Part shown: in pieces, positions 35,651 to 49,170 of the stretch
Layout of the letters: each line of letters opens with the position of its first letter
How positions within the stretch are numbered: position 1 is the first letter of the stretch
Source of the DNA: Amyelois transitella
Lineage: Eukaryota; Arthropoda; Insecta; Lepidoptera; Pyralidae
Direction: 5' to 3'
DNA: 64,000 nucleotides
Assembly: GCF_032362555.1 (NCBI RefSeq)
Contig: NC_083506.1
Coordinates: 3,705,501-3,769,500 of the forward strand
Translations under genes and position numbers: made by a program
Notes under the pieces: generated by a model
Seen by the model: only the letters and a program-made list of their open reading frames with translations
The model's database searches: none
Told to the model about the DNA's origin: nothing

Positions 35651-38600
35651 ATGTCCACAAATTATTATAATAATCCAGGGTATGTTTACACTTGCGTATC
35701 GCTATGCTCAGGACGCGGGCTGTGTACACTGACACTAAATTGATCGAGAAACAACATTGTTAGTTCTATGCATTTGCATTTTAATATGAATCTTAATTCA
35801 ATACTATTAAGTTTCAATTTCACTATAATTACATGCGAATTTAAATTGGTAAATTGAAATATATTTTGATAAAGGTTATATCATAGGCTGGAATTGTCTT
35901 GGCGCAGTGTCTTACTCTCTTTGTAATAAGGTTTGAAATGTTTTGTTTTATAATAGTATATTGATGGGTTTGCATTGTTTGTAAGGATGGCTTTGATAAG
36001 AGTATCATTTTGATTTATGTTACTACTCAAAAGGCACAAGCCTTACCGCCATTTGATTGATAAAGTGGAGTGTTATTTATTTCAATTTATTAATTTGTTA
36101 TGATTGTATTAATCAACATTGAGTTACAACAACTGTATAAATTGTCGCTTTTGATACGAATGAGATATGTTATGTAATTACTAATTTTCAATTTGAGTTA
36201 GTATTAATTTGATATTATGATCTGAATTCCATAAAATAGCAATAATTAATATAGTGTCTTATCACTAAGAATGCTCTTAGCAATGACGGAAATAATTGTC
36301 TTTTTGGGATGTTAAATCGATTTATCAATTTTTATCTTATGATAGCGTTTACACCCTCTATATCTAAACATGGTGTAAAAACCTAGTCCCGCATACATTA
36401 GCTAAAAGCATACCTCAAAGCATTAAAACGATATGAAAAGCAAATTTTTTTCTTATTAACCAAATAAATATACCTAATAACATTTACTAAAAACAATTTA
36501 AATTATTCAATTAGGTTCATATATCATTCTAACCTCGAGTCCCTATATAGAAACCATATCAAAACCACATCATAAAACCAGTCGACTCATCCTTAATCAC
36601 TTAACAGGCGACAAACGCGTTTAATTTTGGATTTCCACGCACGACATCCGAACAAATTATACCTGCCGTTTATCCAAACATGCTGCTGGAAGTAGGGTAA
36701 AATAGCCCAGTTTTCGTCAAAACGCTAACTCATCCTCTGTCAAAGGCGCGACAGCTTAGACGCCTTTCTGTGCTAGTCCAAGGGACAGTACGCTCAACTA
36801 CAGCAGTATCGAAGTGGAAGTTTACATTGGTTTATCAGACCCGCGAATGAGACAAAAGTTAGTATTATAGCATTTAAGGGCACTTATCTATATAGAAACT
36901 AGTAACCGAGTATTGAAAACAAAAATTCCATGTTAAAAAATTATAAGTAGGTGAGTACCGGTTTGATGGCCACAAAATTAAAGAATATTTGAAGTTATTT
37001 ATCTGTAGAAACGATCCCAAATATATGCCCATGCTAAGGGTGGATTCTAAAAACTCTGGATAGAGAACTAGCCTGATACCATTGATACTATTTTCTGGCT
37101 TCATTTAAAATACATATGTATTTGAAAAATTCGAAAGAACCCTTTTCGTTTTTTTCAAGCTAGTTACTAACTAGCTCTAAGACTACTTAAATCCGCGTTT
37201 TTGTTTGGTACAATTTGTTGTGTCATCGTCGGATGCTACATGTGGCCCCACATCTGAAAGTCATGTCGCATTTTATCGAAGCGACATTTTGGTGCAATAT
37301 GTGCAACTGCCGTGTCACCGTTTTTTATGAATGTAATATAAATCTTTTTTCATTTAAGAAACTCCCTGGGGAGGTGGCGGATGTGTTCATTGTTTGATAT
37401 GCATAACATTATAAAAACAGAGAAGTAACACGAGAAACTTTATAATAAGAAGGTATTATACATTTAGATTTTACCTAATATACTAGAAATCAAGCCAGCG
37501 TCATCTGCTATTCGGAAGTAACTCACTACAGTACAGATAGATTCGTTCAAATTCTTGTGATTTTAAACCTCATAAAATCTAAATATTTGTCAATATGTCA
37601 CAACAAATCGTTTCATATATTCCTTCACGGGATACGAATAAGCTCAAAATTGAATTGCTCAAAATAAAAGTAGCTCTCATTTATACCCTAATATTGTCAT
37701 AAAACGGGCGCATGTACCCATTTGGGACAACTGTCAGTCCCACGCTTATCTTCTCGATATATATTTTTTTTATTTACAATACACGTATATAATCTTTTGT
37801 GCATTATATTTATAGGGTTTCGTGCATTCGCTCAATAGTTTATGCGATGGCCCGGGGCCACACGCGATGGGAAATACACTGCAGCGCCGGAGATTGGGGA
37901 CACTTTGGGCATTTACGAATTTTGTGTCATTATCATTAGCCATCGTAGTTTGCTTTTATTTTACGACAAATGACAAGGTTTTTTTTCTAAAAATGTGTTT
38001 CTAAGAAAACCTTCATGAAGCGGGCGGATATCTACTGATAAATGTTCCTCTGTCTCGTCATGGCAAATAAGTAGGTACTTTCACAGTTTTTGGCTTTAAG
38101 ATCTAGGTCCGCTTGAGAAGATTTAGATACGAGTAAGTATATATCTGTAAGTTGATCCAGCTTTTGCTATGGCCAAATGCTTGTCAACATGTCAAATTGT
38201 AAAAAAAATTAATGCTGTTGGTTGTAACTTTTGTTAAGTTTTTTTACCTCTTAGTCGATAAGACATTCATAGAAAAAATTACTTTAAGCAAGAAGATATG
38301 TCATTTATAAGAGAGCAAAGTCAGTTGAAAATCTAGTCTTATATGTAGAATCTCCATTACTTGTTTGGACAAAAACATACTCTGGCAGAGATATAATCGA
38401 GTCTATAATAGCCATCCTTACCGCAGTCACAAAACATGAATTATCAGGTGATTACACTTGACTCTTGTTCATTCGTCGATTATGTTCAAACTTCTCGACT
38501 CAACGGGTAATACAACTTGTTGAGAATGGATCAGAAAATGTATAGAAGAAAAGGTCTGTATAAATGAATGAACTGCAATTGTTTTTATTTCTTGCACTAT

Positions 38601-40804
38601 ATATAGCTTTGTTTTATAAATCCACAGTTTATAAACTGTGGATTTATAAAAACAAAGCTTTGGATACGTTAGTGAATTTGAGAAAGTTTCAGTTCGAAAT
38701 ATTTTTATTATTTTGTGAAATTAAAAGGATTATTTTTAACGCATTCTGTAAATAAAATAAATAGAATATAAATAGTATAATATATATAATCACCACGTAA
38801 GTACATCTTAAGGACCTATCAGTAAATATACTTATTATTGTGTAGATTTTGGATGAAGTAAAATATGTGTAGCAAAAAGGACTCTTAGTAGACTTTCTCT
38901 CTTTGCCGTGAGTATATCTCATTTCATGCAAATTGTATGGTAGGGCAACTGGTCGTAATTGCGGCCGGCGTAATCAATAAGCCAATCATTTCGTGAACGC
39001 TGATTTGTAAAACAAACAAGGCGATTTGACTTTCTGCCCGAAAATAATAATGAGTGTTCATCCGCTTTCGTCTTTAACATGCACTTATGTTGATATGTGA
39101 GGTATTATTAAAAATAATTAGCTATAATTTGGAAGATGTTATTAAAATACCAGTCTGTAGTCAGTGCAATTAAAATGATTTAAGTTTTTTTTTGCGCTAG
39201 CTACTTTGTACACGAAATCTTGTATTTTATCTTATGTATGTATAATAGCAGAGCCCTTTTGCCTCACTCCCATAGGAACTTTATTTATACTTGAATATTA
39301 TTATTTTTTATAATACCCGTGTACCTTCCAAATATTATTACAATCCAACTTTGTCTCAGGTCAGTATTTCAATTAACGCATCACAATATTCTGAAAATAT
39401 ATTTTTTTTTACAATTAAAAAGACATTTTTTGGTAAACACCACTGTTTATTTTTAAAACATAAAACAAGAAATCTTCTAGAAATAAAGAAGTCTATTATT
39501 CTTACATTAACAGGAGTAATTTTAAACAACAAACAATTACCTAACCAAACACACACCTCTTAAATATTAATGAAGTGTAAAAATACCGTAACAAGATAAC
39601 AGACCGTCCGACAAATTGCCGTGAAAGCCTCCGGACCGGTCCGGCGCGAGAAACACCACATCTGCTTATCTTCACCTTGATTTTGTCTCCAATAAGAGAT
39701 AGTGAAATTCAAAAACAAGGGAAATATTAACTCAAGACGGAATAAAACAAGGAATGAAGAAAATATGCTATTAATATACTGTGGTGCTGGATTGGGAGCT
39801 TAGAAAATTATACAAATCCGCACAGACAAGTCAATAAAGCGGTAAAGACCTATAAATATAGGTTGGGCTTCTAATAGGTGATGGATGTAAATATATATTA
39901 TACATTTGTAATGTTGTTTTAAAATAAAGCAAACCTTAGGGTTACCATTTAAATGTAATATCACTTACTCAAATGTGCATTGCAGAATAAAGAATAGAGG
40001 GCAAAATATTATTCTCTTAATTTTTCAAATTCCCGAAATTCGCATCCTTATTTTCGCAAAACAACAGTTTTCGCTTCGACTTAGCATCTCGGGTGCGTTC
40101 AATGCCGCCATATTTTCTTATTATGTCATATTTTTCCTTGCTCTTCCTAAATTATGATTAAAATTTACGGTTACGGGGAACATTAATGTATAAAATAATG
40201 AGAATATAGAAGGCTAACTGATATAATTAAACAGTTACAAATTGCATGTAGAACAGCTGTTAATTAAATCTTTTTAGTTTTTCGAATAAATAATGTCGCT
40301 ATTTTTGTTTCAATTTTATTTTTAAAGCCATGAAGAGTTCTCTCGGTTTGACCAATTTTTTTTACTATGGGAAGTATATTTTTTAAGAATCATCGTTATT
40401 AAAATTTTGATTGGTCTCTCTCGGTACCAAATTGGCCCGGTAATAGGTGGATATAAAAAAGAATTCTTAAATTTTAAGTTGTTTAACGTAGTAAACGTGT
40501 AGTTTTAAAAAAAAAATCATCAATTCTGTACACTTTTTATTTTGTTATTATAGCCAGGGATCCTGGTTCAGAAACCGCCATTGTTTACGAAGTAATGTAA
40601 ATAAAAATGCTAGCTTACCCGGTTAATTGGCTCTTAACTTTATTAATATTAAATTTATCATCTGTTTGTGTTATAAAATTTATGCTTCTCTTTAATAGCA
40701 ACCATTTGTTTAATGGATAGTCAGCTTAACTGAGATAATGTGTATTAACGGTCATTTTAAGCTTTAACTTTGTTATTAAAAGATAAGTAGTTCAATATTC
40801 AATT
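35651..40804. other. Intergenic, no gene seen
   Basis: No gene. All open frames are at most 90 codons and AT-biased. Complex patches lie at about 36600-36800, 37845-37925 and 39600-39660. A near-perfect palindrome lies at 38605-38659. Confidence 0.4.
38605..38659. repeat. Near-perfect palindrome, 27/28-bp arms, no loop
   Basis: The left arm (AGCTTTGTTTTATAAATCC and on) pairs with the right arm to 38659, with only a one-base insertion in the A-run and essentially no spacer. The structure could extrude as a cruciform. Confidence 0.75.
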
Positions 40805-41017
40805 TGGTTCCCGGCACCAATATAAATAGAATAGGACCACTCCATCTCTCTCCCATGGATGTCGTAAAAGGTGACTAAGGGATAGGCTTATAAACTTGGG
40901 ATTCTTCTTTTAGGCGATGGCCTAGCAACCTGCCACTATTTGAATCTCAATTCTATCAATAAGCCCAACTGCTGAACGTGGCCCGTCAGTTTTTGAAGAC
41001 TGCTGTCTCTGCTTGTG
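40805..41017 (+). repeat. SINE-like repeat family A, head to middle
   Basis: Head GGTTCCCGGCACCAATAT, ATAGGACCACTCCATCTC, CCATGGATGTCGTAAAAGG, TTATAAACTTGGGATTC and AACTGCTGAACGTGGCCC. The (ATGT)n end is lost after TGCTGTCTCTG. Confidence 0.7.
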
Positions 41018-44000
41018 TTTATATGAATTAATGAAGTCAGTAAGTAAGAATAAACTTGAGACAAGAATAAGTAACATATTCAAGTAAACCTCATCTGCTC
41101 TAAATATGCTGTGAGACATTTCCGTTGCCATTATTTGAGCGTCAGGTGTCTGTCTTGTAATCCTGCAGTAGATTTAAGGTTCGAGACAGACAGAAAAATC
41201 TCGTAACGAAAGTATGAATGTAAAAGAAATTTCTGACATTTTCGTCCGTTTACCAAAAATCACTTTAAGTATAATTTTTGTCCAAAAATTCTTATCCCAA
41301 GAAATCTTAAAATCTTCGGTACCATCCCAGTTAATAAATTATTATATTTTTATCATCGCGTCAAAATCTGCCCTAAATTTAAATAAATCACCAATTAGAC
41401 ATAATGGTAATTCGTGTGGATTTGGCGCAATTGGTTCTTTCGTCTCCCTTATAAGTCTATAATTCCAATTTAACTAGACTTGTGCATTGATTCTGAAATG
41501 TGTCTTAAATTTTATAATTACCAATACTTAGTACCTACCTATATATGTATATACCTGTATAACCTATTTCGTCAAGAACAGTTATAAGTTTGTGTGACTT
41601 AAACCTTACATTGCACTCCAGTTTGTATTGCATAAACTCAAACCATGTTTAGTGAAACAACTCCATTGCCTAAGAATAATATCTACTTCATTCTTCGAAA
41701 ATGTTGTAAGAATTTAGACCTTATCATATGTTAAATAAAACTGCTTATAATCTGACTACCAGCAGTCATAATTTTGTTCTGAAATTTAGCGCAGGTGTTC
41801 CTTCCCCCTGGTAGTAAATAATGAAGGTGTAAGATTGATTTAATATTAATAAGTGTTGCCGAAGCCTCCCTTATCAGCACTAAGTAGTTTGGTGGTGAAG
41901 ATGCGTTCATGCGAACTTTTTTGAGGGTAGGCTAGATATGTATATTTGTCCGGTATATATTTATATATATACTTACGTAGGTACTTAGTACGTGCTCGAA
42001 TTTAAAGTTTTCAAAAACCAATTCTGAGTGGATGCTACGATACTTTTTACGGCGGCGAATGGATAACATATGCAAATTTTTGTTTCAATGTTCCTTCTTC
42101 TACAAATCTTGGTTATGAGTTGGTGTAAGGTGGTTAATTCCAATAGACCGGAAAATAAAAATTAATAAATAATAATTTAAATTATTTGGCCGTCGCTCAG
42201 ACGTCATGTTGGATGTCGAAACCTGAATCTTGAGTGGAATCGGAGATAGGGTGACTATGAGACACATTTTATCATATCAAACGACAAACTTTTTTTCTTT
42301 CTTTTTTATCTGTTTTGGTGCAATGATACAATAGTCTGAGTAAATTATTCTTCGTAAGAAAAATTGTTCACGACCTTTTATCTTATTCAGTTATTTATAA
42401 AGGTTCCCATACATAAAATTTAGGTCATTGCGTTTTGTCATCGTAAACCACTCTTCTTTAAATGTATTATTTAAGCTGATCGTGACTTTTCAGGATTTTT
42501 AGGATCGTTGTCTCTGTCTATCCTGAAAGGGAAATATGGCAAAACCACCGGGCGGTTTGAATAAAGCGAAAAGATCGTGGCAAGTAAAGAGATGGAGATT
42601 GTCCCTGCCTACCCCTCTGGGAAAGAGGTTCGTGATTTTACGTAAGTAAGCATGTAAAATCAAGTCCACCAATAAACAATCACGTGCTCACCCTAGTCGT
42701 ACTTGCGGCTGACACGAGGTGATTAAGGGCCTTGTTTATTTTGTTATTATTATTGTTTTTTATCTAAACACGATCGTGATTATCGACTAGAAGTGCTTCG
42801 GACGTCGGCTCGACTTATGAGTGATTTCGTTTTGCATTTGGTTTTTTATTAGGCTAGCTTCATAATGGAGTGAGGTTAAACTAAAGTTAAGTACGGTATT
42901 GGATACTTGTAGTGATTCGCTGACCCTCCGACTTATCGGCTCTCAGACACACGCTCACTGTACCCTCCATAATGAACTGCTGTCCAAATTCTATCATGGC
43001 ATGTATGTAGATTTTTAATATTGTACACAAAATGTAACGAACCCTATTTATATTCGTTCGTATATTATAACTTCAGAAAAAATAGGAAAAAAAATGTTTT
43101 TAAGTAAGTATATAAATAAAGTTAGAATAATCTATTTATTTCCTGAAATTATTGTTGGTCTAAATTTGGGTGGGATACGGGCACAGATATATTATTATCT
43201 GTGATCCACAGTTTTATATGTGATTCATTTTAACTATATACAATTAACAGAATTTCCAATAAACTTTGAGCAAAAATTAATTATTGAGCTTTCTCTTATT
43301 TAACTATATTTTATTCACAGTGTGTTCGAAGCTTTACAATCTAAGGCATGTTTATTTATTTTCAATCCAGGACCCACTTACGTTATTATGTCGTCGAGTT
43401 TTAAGTTTGTTTACCTACGTTGATTTCGGGAGGGTACGACATTCAAATGATTTTTTAATTAAGTCCTTTGTTTATTCATTTTGTTGAATAAACATCAGTC
43501 CGTCTGTTTGTCATGTCATGTTAGTTATGCTAATGTGACATGTGTCTTTAGCGTGAAATTACGAAATGATGCTAGTCTAGACCGAGCATCAGTATTTGAA
43601 AGGCAAATTGTTATGAAACTTCTGTCTAGTGTTTTCAGTACAAATATCAAGTTTGAAAAGGTAATACTTTGCAATGTATTTTTCCAAGTTACAAAAATGA
43701 ACTCAAAAAAAGGAGCATCTTAGTTTTACTTAAACTTTAAGATGGACATAATCTAACCCCATTATAATACATATTTTATGCCGATAAGTATTCAATTTTT
43801 GTACCTGTACAATAGGTATACTAACTTATATAAATGTTTATAAAACTGACAGTGACAGGTTGCTAACCCATCGCCTAAAAGGATACAAACTGATAATTTT
43901 ATTAATCCTAGCGTCCACCTTTACCTATGTCTTTTTCACAATTTTATGTTCATTGGTATGACTGGTGAAGAGGTAAGAAACGTACATTTCTAACTCTAGA

Positions 44001-44284
44001 AACCACCAAACAAATCTTTGATACCCACGTCACTCTAGGCCAAAGGCCGACGGCTGTATCTCAAGTTCCGACCGAGGGAGTGACAGACAGACATACAACC
44101 CAAATAAATAACATTTGACCCATACGCGCATGTGGCGCGGGCTTAGTCACAATTCTGAGTGAGTCAGGGGCAATTCGTAAGTCAATTCATTATGGTAATT
44201 AAATTGTCTTGGAGTTGTTTGAAATGTGTTGTCTTGTTGCTCTCTGGAATATTCCAAGATACATAGGTACATTTCATTTATACA
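41018..44284. other. Intergenic, no gene seen
   Basis: No gene. Holds a repeat tail at 42565-42650 and a small family A fragment at 43855-43885. A complex GC-richer segment lies at 42660-42830. Confidence 0.4.
42565..42650 (+). repeat. Repeat fragment, same family as 15690-15735
   Basis: CGTGGCAAGTAAAGAGATGG, CTGCCTACCCCTCTGGG and AAGAGGTTCGTGATTTTACG match the fragments at 15.65 and 18.84 kb. Confidence 0.45.
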
Positions 44285-44526
44285 ATCACGTACATATACA
44301 TATAGTCACGTCTATATCCCTTGTGGGCTAGACAGAGCCAACAGTTTTGAAAAGACTGAATGGCTACGTTCAGCTATTTGGCTTAATGACAGAATTGAGA
44401 TTCAAATAGTAATAGGTTGCTAGCCCATCGCCTAAAAAATAATCCCAAGTTTGTAAGCATATCCCTTAGTCGCCTTTTACGACATTCATGGGAGATGGAG
44501 TGGTCCTATTCTTTTTTGTATTGGTT
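44285..44526 (-). repeat. SINE-like repeat family A, near full length
   Basis: Runs from ACATATACATATAGTCACG through TATCCCTTGTGGGCTAG, AACAGTTTTGAAAAGACTG, ATTCAAATAGTAATAGGTTG and TCGCCTTTTACGACATTC to GAGTGGTCCTATTC. It lacks only the last head bases. Confidence 0.8.
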
Positions 44527-44645
44527 GGTTAGTTCGAATCTTAAATTAACTAATTTTTCAGGATTGCATCACGTCGATACAATCCTGAAACGGGTTGCAG
44601 ATTTTTTCACGAAGCAGAGCTTTTTTATCCATGATCATGGATCTT

Positions 44646-44728
44646 AGATAACTTTAAGCATAGATGCTGTATTTTGTTAGTAAATGGGTTATACAAACAA
44701 AATACAGCAACTATGCTTAAAGTTATCT
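44646..44728. repeat. 33-bp hairpin, one mismatch, 17-base loop
   Basis: Arms 44646-44678 and 44696-44728 pair over 33 bases with a single A:A mismatch. The size (83 nt) and loop are within the range of a microRNA precursor or a tiny fold-back element. No flanking target duplication is apparent. Confidence 0.65.
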
Positions 44729-44959
44729 GTGTCATCATATCACCTCTTAGCGAATCAAATATGATTTGTTTGTAAGGCACACGGCAGGCATGACATGACA
44801 TTTCGTGCGCGGAAAATTGAATGCCAGAAGCCCGCTTTTGAACGAGCGGGTAATATTGCCAAAGAATATTGCATCGGTAACAAAATTGCCATCTGTGACA
44901 ACGCAGATTTGTTTGATTCCCGTCGGCGGCGAGACAAACTAAAGATGTCGTGGAAGTGA

Positions 44960-45175
44960 CTCCCTGGCTGTAGGTTCCAAAGGCCTGTCTATACACATAC
45001 AATACAGCTGTCCCGGCAAACGTTGTTTTGCATTTTGTGTGTATGAAAAATAGACGTAGGCCGAAACTCACACCTACTTAATATGCTCACAAAATTTCAT
45101 GAGAATCGGTCAAGCCGTTTCGGAGGAGTACGGGAACGAACATTGTGACACGAAAATTTTATATATAAGATGAAT
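44960..45175 (+). mobile_element. Degraded retroelement 3'-end fragment
   Basis: CTGTCCCGGCAAACGTTG, ATTTCATGAGAATCGGTC, AAGCCGTTTCGGAGGAG and ATTGTGACACGAAAATTTTA, followed by a TATATATAAGAT end. The wording is typical of the common 3' end of lepidopteran LINE-derived repeats, recalled from general familiarity. No coding frame survives. Confidence 0.4.
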
Positions 45176-45214
45176 TATTTATTCCTGACGTTAAATCCGG
45201 TTAGATCCTCATTT

Positions 45215-45480
45215 CTCTGGAGAGGAGCTCTGGGGAGGAGTGCCATTTGATCATGATCCTGGATTCGGTGAGTCAGGTTCTACGCTAAGCGACTCCCATC
45301 TGAAAGTAAGAGAAATTTAATAATTTATACCTTCGGGCATATATTTTGTTTTGGATGCCAGTGATGTAAGTGAATATAATTCTTTATCCTCCTGGGGTCT
45401 TCCTCACTTTTTTGGAGAGAAGCTCGAACTGCGCCTTGTACCATTATCCTGCATTGGACAAGTCTATTAAGGCGGTTAAA
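45215..45480 (+). repeat. Two tandem family D fragments
   Basis: First fragment: GATCATGATCCTGGATTCGG, TGAGTCAGGTTCTACGC, GACTCCCATCTGA (45215-45305). Second, more diverged: TTTGGAGAGAAGCTCGAAC, TTGTACCATTATCCTGCATT (45395-45480). Confidence 0.45.
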
Positions 45481-45812
45481 ACTACACTTGGCCTTCTTCT
45501 ATATCCTCATTGTTTTTATGTTGTAAGCGATCACGGGAATCATGGAAATGTCATGTTTATTGCTTGTTTTATGACGATCGGAAATATGGAATAGGGCTAC
45601 CTTTATAAATACTTCACAACATATAAATAAAAAACATACTTATAATACTTAACACAGTATTATTGAAAATAAATTAACAATTGTTTTTTATATTACCGTC
45701 AATATTCACAACTACTTTTGTCTCCATTAATTGTTTTTTACCAATTGTTTATTGCTGAAATGTGTGTTTACTTCCTTTTTCTTTCATTTCATCAAAATTT
45801 TTTTTTTTTGTT

Positions 45813-45890
45813 TGTAATATCTTTATTGCACAGAAATACACAAAGTTATAATAAATAGTACCTAGATAGTTATAAAAGGGATAAATCACT
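45813..45890 (+). repeat. Dispersed repeat fragment, as at 18.4 kb
   Basis: TTGTAATATCTTTATTGCAC, AAATAGTACCTAGATAG and GGGATAAATCACTT match 18380-18460 in order. Confidence 0.45.
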
Positions 45891-46427
45891 TGCCATGGTT
45901 TTATTTTTTTATGGTATTTTTCTTCCTCTATTTCTATTAATGTTCTCTTCTACTATTGTTTTGAAAAATCCGCCACGTCGGATTAAATTACTTATCAAAT
46001 GAATGGAGTACGCTCCACTTGACTCCACCGACAGGACCTAGAAGCAGCACTTTGAAGAAGTTTACTTTAATCCTTTGGGAATCTTCACGAATACAAACTT
46101 AGTTGTGCGCAAAATCAATGGAAATAAAGCTCGATAAATATAAGTATTTTTTTATTAAATAAATACATATGTATAATAATATACTAAGGAATGTATATTG
46201 AAATTGTCGGCACCTTTGCAGGCAATGTTTATTCCGCATATTGAATTTGCATTGAGAGTTTTTGTGGCCTGTGGGTGGATACCTGTAGGTACTTACAGTG
46301 CTCGTGACCACCTAAAGATACGAAAGATAGGCAACGGTTATTCTACTCGTACACACTTCAAATGGTTTTATTCCGCACTGACGTACTGAGTACAACCAGT
46401 ATTATCTTTATCTGTGCCTATAAAGAC
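45891..46427. other. Intergenic, no gene seen
   Basis: No gene. The 63-70 codon frames here are not supported by any motif. Confidence 0.4.
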
Positions 46428-46435
46428 ACATACAT

Positions 46436-49170
46436 TAGGGTGTCCCAAAAAAATCAAAGTTGTTTTTTTATAACGCATACCCTCTAATTTTGTTCGAATG
46501 ATGTCAAAACTACCGTATATAAAATTTCATCTCCTTAGAACCACGGCAACCCGTGCCGACTTACATCCGGACATGTGGGTACTGGTTTACTAGGCGCGCG
46601 GCAGCGATCGTACCGACATTCATGTGATTACTTGTTTGTTTTATGAGTGAACGCATTGTTTTCTTTCAATCAAGATGTCGGTGGAGTAACGCAGTTCAAA
46701 AAAGGATATTTTCTTAATAAGGAACGTAAAACATCAAATTACTGGTTCAAAACTTCCCTCAAATGGACAAATACTCGCAGTTCTATTCTACAATATTCGT
46801 GAAGTGAATTTCAGTGTAAATGAAAGTGCAAATCTAGCTATTCGTGAGTGCATTATTTGTTGGGAAAAGGCACGTATTCCAACTAAATCTTTTCCTAACT
46901 GCGTTAAGAAATTAGTTAATTTATACCAAGTTTGGAGGGATTTACAAAAAAATCTAAAAAGACGCAAAATGTGTTTCAGCAGCGTCGACAAGATTTTGTT
47001 ACGAACTTAGACAACTTATTTGATATTGCACATGCCGATGCGCTTCAATTAATAAAGATCGACGAAGATATGATCTTCTTACAGCGACAGAGAGAGCCAG
47101 GTCGGCCTGGTCACTTAGCTGGAGTAGACAAAAAACTGGCCGAAGAAAAGGCGCGAGTCCTGCATTGAAGAGCAAAAACGGCGTGCTAAACACTTTTCAA
47201 CTCTGTTGCCTTCAACTTCATCTCATGTTCCTCTAGAAGATTCATCATCTGATTCTGAAAAAAACAGTACACTAGAAATAATTCCTATATCCGTTGAGAG
47301 CACACGACCCGAGTCTAATATTTCTGTAAGGAAAAGTTTCATAACTCCAAAATTGGTTGCTGCATTAGATCGGTGTCAGATAAGTATGAGGAATTCTGTT
47401 TATATAATACAAGCAACAATTGAAGCTCTTGGGCATAACATTGACGAATTTCTAATAAGTAAGTCAACAATTCAAAGAGTTCGTACGGAAAAGCGAACAG
47501 AGCGCGCAAAAGCAATTGAAGTTGATTTCCAGAACAAGGTACCAGATACTGTAACCGTCCACTGGGATGGGAAGCTGTTGCCCGCTTTAGATTCACGCAA
47601 ATGTAAAGAAGAACGTCTTCCGATACTTATTACATATGATGATAAAGAACAACTACTTGCTGTACCTAAATAGGACAACTCTTCAGGTCGTGAACAGGCA
47701 GAAGCTGTTTGGAATGCTCTTTTAGACTGAAATCTTGAAGACAAAGTGCAGATGCTGTGCTGTGATACTACTGCTTCAAACACAGGTCGCATTAATGGCG
47801 CCTGTATGCTCCTGGAACAGAAATAAAACAGGGAAATGCTTATATTTGCATGTCGCCATTACGTATACGAATTAGTATTGAAAGGTGTATTCGAAACTAA
47901 AATCAACCAAATTACGACGAGCCCTGACATCCAATTGTTCAAAAAATTCCAAGAAAACTGGAAAAACATAAAATCTGAGAAAATAGAGAGTCATAAAGAA
48001 AAGCTTTCTTGTCTGAGTGATGCAAATATTAATGAACTGCTAGAGTTTTACCGGAGTGAGTTAACTAAAGATATTGTTAGAGACGACTATCGCGAATTAA
48101 TAGAGCTTTCAATAAAGTTTCTTGGCGGTGATACAGAAAATAAATTTAAGATACGGCCTCCAGGCGCCATGCACCAAGCTAGGTGGATGGCAAGAGCTAT
48201 TTACTCTCTAAAAATATCATTTCTAAGCACGCAATTCAGAATCGCAAAGAAGGAAAAGGAAGCCCTCCTTGACGTCTGCCTATTCATCGTCACATCTTAC
48301 GTCAAACCCTGGCTGCAATGTATTTTGGCAGTGAATGCTCCTTACCAGGACCTGCTTTTTAAAAGCCATGAAGGCTTACGAGGCAATTGACAAAAGTATC
48401 TCAAAGGCAGCTTTACAGAAGTTCTGTCAGCACTTGTGGTATTTGACCGACGAGGTGTCTATCTTGTCTCTCTTTGATGATAGTGTCGACCAAGAGACTA
48501 ATCTAGGTTGTCCAAAACGATTCCATCAGCTCTTGGGAAACGGTACATGCCATCAAAAGAAGAACTCTGTGGCCCACTCTATGAAAAAAAACTCGAAGAA
48601 TTTGTTTCCGCCAAAAGCAAATCTTTGTTCACTCGGCTGAAACTTGACGACAGGTTTCTCAACGAGTCTCCTTCTTTGTGGTCAAATAATGCTTCATTTC
48701 AACAAGCTAAAATGAAGGTACAGAACTTAAGAGCAGTAAACGATACCGCCGAAAGAGCAGTCAAGTTGATGCAAGACTTTCATGGCTTGATCACTGTCGA
48801 AGAGGAACAGAAACAATTTTTATTACGTTGCGTACAAGAACACAGGCAGATATATCCAGCCTGTAAAAAGCAAACTCTGAAAAGGAAATATGAAAAATAA
48901 AGCCCTTATTACTATTTACTGATGTTACTATGTTTTATTTATTGAATTGAAATTAAGTTCTTAAATCAAGGGAGATTTAATATTATCTTCCCTATTTCTC
49001 CATACTAGCTTTCAGATTCAAACTTTGAAGCCAAGTCGGCACGGGTTACTATTATCAGATTGCAATAATACTTCATATTTAAGACTTATGGGTCAAATCG
49101 AAAAAAAATAGAGGGTATGCGTACCCAAATTCCCAAAAAAAAAATCGCCCTTATAGCCTGGGACACCCTA
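46436..49170 (+). mobile_element. Defective DNA transposon, hAT-like (8-bp target duplication)
   Basis: The element is bounded by TAGGGTGTCCCA at 46436 and its exact complement ending at 49170. ACATACAT flanks both ends (46428-46435 and 49171-49178), an 8-bp target duplication as in hAT elements. Subterminal blocks are also mirrored: ACGCATACCCTCTA occurs near both ends, and AACCCGTGCCGACTT occurs about 110-140 bp in. It carries one broken transposase gene. The target is an (ACAT)n run at the tail of a family A SINE-like copy that continues at 49171. Because ACAT is also a microsatellite here, the duplication could partly be pre-existing. Confidence 0.8.
46804..48900 (+). pseudogene. Broken hAT-like transposase
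   Basis: Coding similarity runs through several frames, so the gene is dead. The first piece (46804 onward) includes ECIICWEKARIPTKSFP. A frame change near 46960 leads to a piece ending at a stop near 47166. The next frame (47206-47673) includes TVHWDGKLLPALDSRKC, a WDGK motif typical of these proteins. In-frame stops follow at 47671, 47728 and 47824, separated by CCDTTASNTGRINGACMLLE, a DTT...N.GAC..LE motif often seen in such transposases. The piece at 47836-48390 is followed by another shift near 48360. The final frame (48508-48900) has NDTAERAVKLMQDF and ends in a basic tail. Family placement rests on motifs recalled from hAT-like insect proteins plus the 8-bp duplication. Confidence 0.7.

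Noticed and set aside
44625..45071. 148-codon minus-strand frame
   Set aside because: It spans the hairpin at 44.65 kb and part of a degraded retroelement end. The composition is cysteine-rich but no known motif is present.
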